DNA of 7,864 nt from Paludibacteraceae bacterium. GTDB lineage: Bacteria; Bacteroidota; Bacteroidia; Bacteroidales; Paludibacteraceae. The notes under the pieces were generated by a model. That model did no database searches and was not told where the DNA came from. It worked only from the letters and a program-made list of their open reading frames with translations. Location: assembly GCA_017550055.1 (NCBI GenBank), contig JAFYMM010000014.1:1-7864 (forward strand). Direction: 5' to 3'. The position numbers and the translations under genes are program-made. Of the stretch, positions 5,329 to 7,864 are shown one piece after another. How positions within the stretch are numbered: the first letter of the stretch is position 1; each line of letters starts with the position of its first letter.

Positions 5329-5351
5329 AATATTGATTATATATCAATATT
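5329..5351. promoter_or_regulatory. operator-like inverted repeat 2, overlapping the early promoter
   Basis: AATATTGAT (5329-5337) and ATCAATATT (5343-5351) are perfect 9-bp arms with a 5-bp spacer. The site ends 6 bp before the -7 box of the early promoter, where a bound repressor would block RNA polymerase. Confidence 0.6.
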
Positions 5352-5357
5352 TTTTAT

Positions 5358-5365
5358 TACCTTTG
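5358..5365 (+). promoter_or_regulatory. early-operon promoter, -7 box TACCTTTG
   Basis: TACCTTTG matches the Bacteroidota TAnnTTTG box perfectly and is followed by GC, as is usual. A TTG at 5333-5335 is a possible upstream element, though slightly far. Transcription should begin near 5371 and read through the leader into the gene at 5450. Confidence 0.75.
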
Positions 5366-5376
5366 CAGTCGCAATC

Positions 5377-5437
5377 TTACGGAGAAATCGTAATGATTTC
5401 TCCTTCTTTTTACCATAGACTTACGGAAAAGTCGTAA
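5377..5437 (+). repeat. twin 17-bp quasi-palindromes in the early leader
   Basis: TTACGGAGAAATCGTAA (5377-5393) and TTACGGAAAAGTCGTAA (5421-5437) agree at 15 of 17 positions and have matching TTACG/CGTAA ends. Both lie in the transcribed leader, 44 bp apart. They could be operators for a second regulator such as a Cro-like protein, or RNA elements. Confidence 0.7.
5381..5411 (+). terminator. attenuator-like intrinsic terminator in the early leader
   Basis: GGAGAAATC (5381-5389) and GATTTCTCC (5395-5403) form a perfect 9-bp stem with a 5-nt loop, followed by TTCTTTTT. It comes about 10 nt after the predicted transcript start and before the first early gene. It overlaps the first TTACG/CGTAA repeat, so the two folds compete. 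This is the arrangement of a conditional terminator. Confidence 0.55.
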
Positions 5438-5449
5438 AAGTCAATTGTC

Positions 5450-5647
5450 ATGAAAAAATATTTTTATACATCCGAGCAGAAGCATTTGTATTACTTGCAT
5501 TACAAAGCTCGCAAAGCTGGTGCTAACATCGACCGCAAGAGGCGACTGCTGTATCTTTCGCCAGGTGTGTTGCCAGAACACCTCGACCGATGGCAGCGCG
5601 AACTTCTCTCTGAACATCGATATTTAATTCAATACGCAATATTATGA
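5450..5647 (+). CDS. small early protein, 65 aa
   Basis: First gene of the early operon; a basic, soluble 65-residue protein rich in Tyr, Arg and Leu. The pattern from about residue 24 on (GANIDRKRRLLYLSPG, VLPEHLDRW, LLSEHRYLIQY) loosely recalls the TubC-like N-terminal docking fold found as short proteins beside replication genes in phages; this is resemblance only. Its stop codon overlaps the next gene's start (ATGA at 5644-5647), implying coupled translation. Confidence 0.75.
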   Translation: MKKYFYTSEQKHLYYLHYKARKAGANIDRKRRLLYLSPGVLPEHLDRWQRELLSEHRYLIQYAIL

Positions 5648-5910
5648 ACCTAACAAAAGAAGAAAAAAACCAAAGACTCCGCCAATGGTGGCTCTATGTT
5701 CCTCAGGGTGAAGTAGCAGTTGTTCGCACTCGCATTATGCGCAAGTGTATGATAAGCGAAGATGTGTTCTATAACTGGTTGAAGATGCGCACCGAGATTC
5801 CTAACCTTGCGTGTGTCGAGATTGAACAGGTGATAAAAGAACCTATTTTCTCAAGCGAAACTCCGTTGTACTCTCGTAACCCTAAAAAAGAAGGAGAACC
5901 TAAAGCATGA
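5644..5910 (+). CDS. small early protein with a possible Cro-like HTH, 88 aa
   Basis: An 88-residue protein. Residues about 25-65 (VVRTRIMRKCMIS, EDVFYNWLKMRTEIPNLACVEIEQVI) read like a helix-turn-helix: a helix, CMISEDVFYNWL as turn plus recognition helix, then a conserved-looking IPNLA and a closing helix. That would make it a Cro-like regulator acting on the divergent operators, but no family match can be confirmed. The C-terminus is short, charged and probably disordered. It overlaps both neighbours by ATGA junctions (5644-5647 and 5907-5910). Confidence 0.75.
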   Translation: MNLTKEEKNQRLRQWWLYVPQGEVAVVRTRIMRKCMISEDVFYNWLKMRTEIPNLACVEIEQVIKEPIFSSETPLYSRNPKKEGEPKA

Positions 5911-6164
5911 AACGACCTGTGTATATTCGCGAAACTTTGAATGAGTTGTATATTGCTTTGGTGGCAAAGTCGATGCCCGAGGTGGCAGAACTCGCTGATA
6001 GCATTGACCACTACCAAGGTATCAACACTAAAGAGATTCGTTATAACAAAGAAATCGAGCAAGGTATTATCGTTTGTACCACTCGACGCAGTGCGTTCGA
6101 CCTTAACGCTATGCTCGAGCATTTCGGTATGGTTCGAGTTGTGAAACCTTCAACGAAAATCTAA
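5907..6164 (+). CDS. hypothetical early protein, 85 aa
   Basis: Unrecognised 85-residue soluble protein with alternating helix and strand: a helix around LNELYIALVAKSMPEVAELA, then KEIEQGIIVCTTRRSAFDLN and AMLEHFGMVRVV. It has no membrane segment or obvious catalytic motif. Its start overlaps the previous stop, and the next gene starts two bases after its stop (6162-6164). It is therefore part of the replication operon, perhaps a helper of the primase. Confidence 0.75.
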   Translation: MKRPVYIRETLNELYIALVAKSMPEVAELADSIDHYQGINTKEIRYNKEIEQGIIVCTTRRSAFDLNAMLEHFGMVRVVKPSTKI

Positions 6165-6166
6165 TT

Positions 6167-7864
6167 ATGGACTTAAAAGATAAGATACTCAACGCTACTA
6201 ATGGCGGACTTGAGGTTATATACTATTACTATCCTTCGGCTCGCGAGGTGGTCGATGGGCGTGCTAAATCGTTCAAGATTCGCGACGAACGTACGGCATC
6301 GGCATCTATCCGCAAGTACAAAGATATGTGGATTGTTACCGACTTTGGCGACGACAGTCATGGGCGTAATTGCTTCGACATCTGTATGCGCGAAGAGAAT
6401 ATCACCACGTTTTCACAAGCTCTCCACTTGTTGGCGGAGCGTTATGGCGTGTCGATGCGATTAGATCCAGAGGTGAACAAGCCAAAATTTACCTCACGCG
6501 CTGCCACCGAAGATGAGAATAATGGCGATTGGAGCTATGTGCCGAAAAAACCAACAGATGCCGACCTTAAATGCTGGGGACCATTTGTGAAACCAGAAAC
6601 ACTTGAGAAATACGGCTATGAGTCGGTTGAGAGTGTAACCACCGTGTCGAAAGGCAAGGTTATCACTTATACCAGTTCGGACCATTATCCTATCTTTATT
6701 CGCACCGTCAGCCTACCTGATGGCAGTTCGTTTGCCAAAGTGTATAAACCTTATGAGCCCGACAAGGCGTGGCGTTTTCGCTACTTTGGCAGTAAACCAT
6801 CGGACTACATCAATGGTCTCTCGCAAATCAAGCAACGTTATCAAGAACTCCTCGACGAACGTGCCGACGACGAAGAACTCGACGAAGGAGGAGCGAAAAA
6901 GAAGCGTAAACCAGTGAAACTACCCGAAATTGTTATCTGTTCGGGCGAACGTGATGCTATGAACATGGCAGGATTGGGCTATTATCCTATTTGGCTCAAC
7001 TCCGAAACTGCCGATTTTCCTGAATCGCTTTGGCAAGAACTCTCGCGTATGGCAGAGAATATCTATAACATACCCGATATCGATGCTACTGGACGCGAAC
7101 AGGGGGCTAAACTTGCACTGCGATATCTCGACCTTTACACTGTGGAGTTGCCTACCAGATTGCTCGACTATCACGACTATCGTGGACGTCCACGCAAGGA
7201 TTTGCGTGATTTTCTTGATATTTGGCCTAAAGCGTCTGAGGTGCGCGACCTTATGCGAATTGCCAAGCAAGCACGCTTCTGGCGTCAGGAGCATACCGAG
7301 AAAGGCACTCGCCTCCAACTCAACCTCACTTCGTTGCTCTATTACTTGCGCCTCAACGGATTTTATAAGTTCACCAACCCTGTAACCAAAGCACTTCAGT
7401 TTGTTCGCAAAGACCGCTATATCATCGAAGAATATACACCCTTGCAAATTCGTGACTTTGTGAAACGCGACCTTATCGAGCGTCGTATCGACCCAACTAT
7501 TCAGGAGTTGTTCGTAAAATCGAAACTCACTGGGACAACGCTTGCCAACGACCTCGACAATCTCGAAGTGGATTTCTCTAAAACCACCGCTAATAGTCGT
7601 ACGTTCTACTTTGCCAATTGTGCAGCTGTAGTAACTGCCGACAATACATCGATTACTCGCAAAGATGAGATATCGACTAAATGCTGGAGTCAGGAGATTA
7701 TACCTCACGATTTCAAGCAGCTTGAACCATCGTTTGTCATCGACGGAGATTTGAAGCATCAGAACTATACTTTTGAGATAAAGCATACTCGTTCGCACTA
7801 CTTCCGTATGCTTATCAACGCCAGCCGTATGTATTGGCGTGAGGAGTATGAACAGCGCGTCGAT
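6167..7864 (+). CDS. TOPRIM primase / primase-helicase-type replication protein (3' truncated)
   Basis: The frame opens at ATG 6167, two bases after the previous stop, and stays open to the window end: 566 residues, continuing beyond. Residues about 12-90 follow the outline of a DnaG-type zinc-binding domain (RDERTASASI, then WIVTDFGDD, GRNCFDICM) but lack the expected cysteine/histidine set. A linker at about 228-252 is acidic then strongly basic (DDEELDEGG, KKKRKP). The TOPRIM domain follows: EIVICSGERDA with Glu261, then IPDIDATG with Asp304 and Asp306, the metal-binding acidic residues for primer synthesis. The region after about 390 matches nothing I can name; in this protein class a helicase/ATPase domain usually follows, and it would lie outside the window. 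Codons here are richer in G+C than in the integrase half. Confidence 0.85.
   Translation, partial: MDLKDKILNATNGGLEVIYYYYPSAREVVDGRAKSFKIRDERTASASIRKYKDMWIVTDFGDDSHGRNCFDICMREENITTFSQALHLLAERYGVSMRLDPEVNKPKFTSRAATEDENNGDWSYVPKKPTDADLKCWGPFVKPETLEKYGYESVESVTTVSKGKVITYTSSDHYPIFIRTVSLPDGSSFAKVYKPYEPDKAWRFRYFGSKPSDYINGLSQIKQRYQELLDERADDEELDEGGAKKKRKPVKLPEIVICSGERDAMNMAGLGYYPIWLNSETADFPESLWQELSRMAENIYNIPDIDATGREQGAKLALRYLDLYTVELPTRLLDYHDYRGRPRKDLRDFLDIWPKASEVRDLMRIAKQARFWRQEHTEKGTRLQLNLTSLLYYLRLNGFYKFTNPVTKALQFVRKDRYIIEEYTPLQIRDFVKRDLIERRIDPTIQELFVKSKLTGTTLANDLDNLEVDFSKTTANSRTFYFANCAAVVTADNTSITRKDEISTKCWSQEIIPHDFKQLEPSFVIDGDLKHQNYTFEIKHTRSHYFRMLINASRMYWREEYEQRVD

Noticed and set aside
6920..7798. 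292-residue minus-strand frame
   Set aside because: It lies antisense inside the primase gene, has no motif I recognise and no ribosome site, and is explained by the codon bias of the sense strand.

Overview
The window looks like the late-to-early junction of a temperate phage, or a closely related integrative element, of a Bacteroidota (Bacteroidales-type) host. Four things point there: a perfect Bacteroidota -7 promoter box (TAnnTTTG) in front of the early operon, AT-rich intergenic DNA with mostly weak Shine-Dalgarno sequences, two Bacteroidota-style tyrosine recombinases, and a surface/fibre-like protein with NSFGN repeats. The order is 3' end of a fibre-like gene, recombinases and attachment site, lysogeny control, then early/replication genes. 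This is the classic temperate-phage layout.

Positions 1-500 hold the 3' end of a gene built from nine exact 27-bp (9-residue) repeats plus a roughly 80-residue C-terminal domain. After a 200-bp gap comes a complete tyrosine recombinase (699-1835). The gap holds a recombinase-core-like inverted repeat at 623-645. Its 7-bp spacer is the core of the 27-bp fibre repeats in inverted orientation, so the recombinase may invert or shuffle the end of the fibre gene. A 42-residue basic ORF follows.

Positions 1991-2179 carry about 190 nt with very strong RNA-like structure: a 13-bp perfect stem, a 12-bp bulged stem whose loop has a perfect 10-nt complement 130 nt downstream (pseudoknot), a 7-bp stem and an 8-nt alternative pairing. 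Sixty bases further on, behind a strong AAAGGAG ribosome site, is a short, divergent thymidylate-synthase-superfamily protein (2240-2878). It keeps most catalytic residues. It replaces the uracil-specifying Asn with Asp, as cytidylate hydroxymethylases do, and it lacks the arginine pair and the C-terminal segment of ThyA. This RNA-plus-TS-like cassette lies between the two integrases and is the best candidate for an undescribed system.

Positions 2879-3096 hold terminator-like hairpins and six GTTACAA/TTGTAAC heptamers. A second tyrosine recombinase (4245-3097, minus) follows, with an elaborate attachment region at 4271-4477. That region has a tRNA 3'-end fragment (T-arm plus acceptor, probably initiator-Met type) flanked on both sides by matching arm repeats. 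This is what an unsplit attP should look like, so the sequence may come from an excised or circular form.

Positions 5255-4508 (minus) encode a small HTH repressor-like protein and an unrecognised 140-residue protein. Opposite them, across an operator-rich divergent region (5256-5449), a tightly overlapped plus-strand operon starts. It contains three small proteins (65, 88 and 85 residues; the second possibly Cro-like) and a TOPRIM primase/helicase-type protein from 6167 that runs off the window end. All function calls come from reading motifs by eye; no database search was possible.
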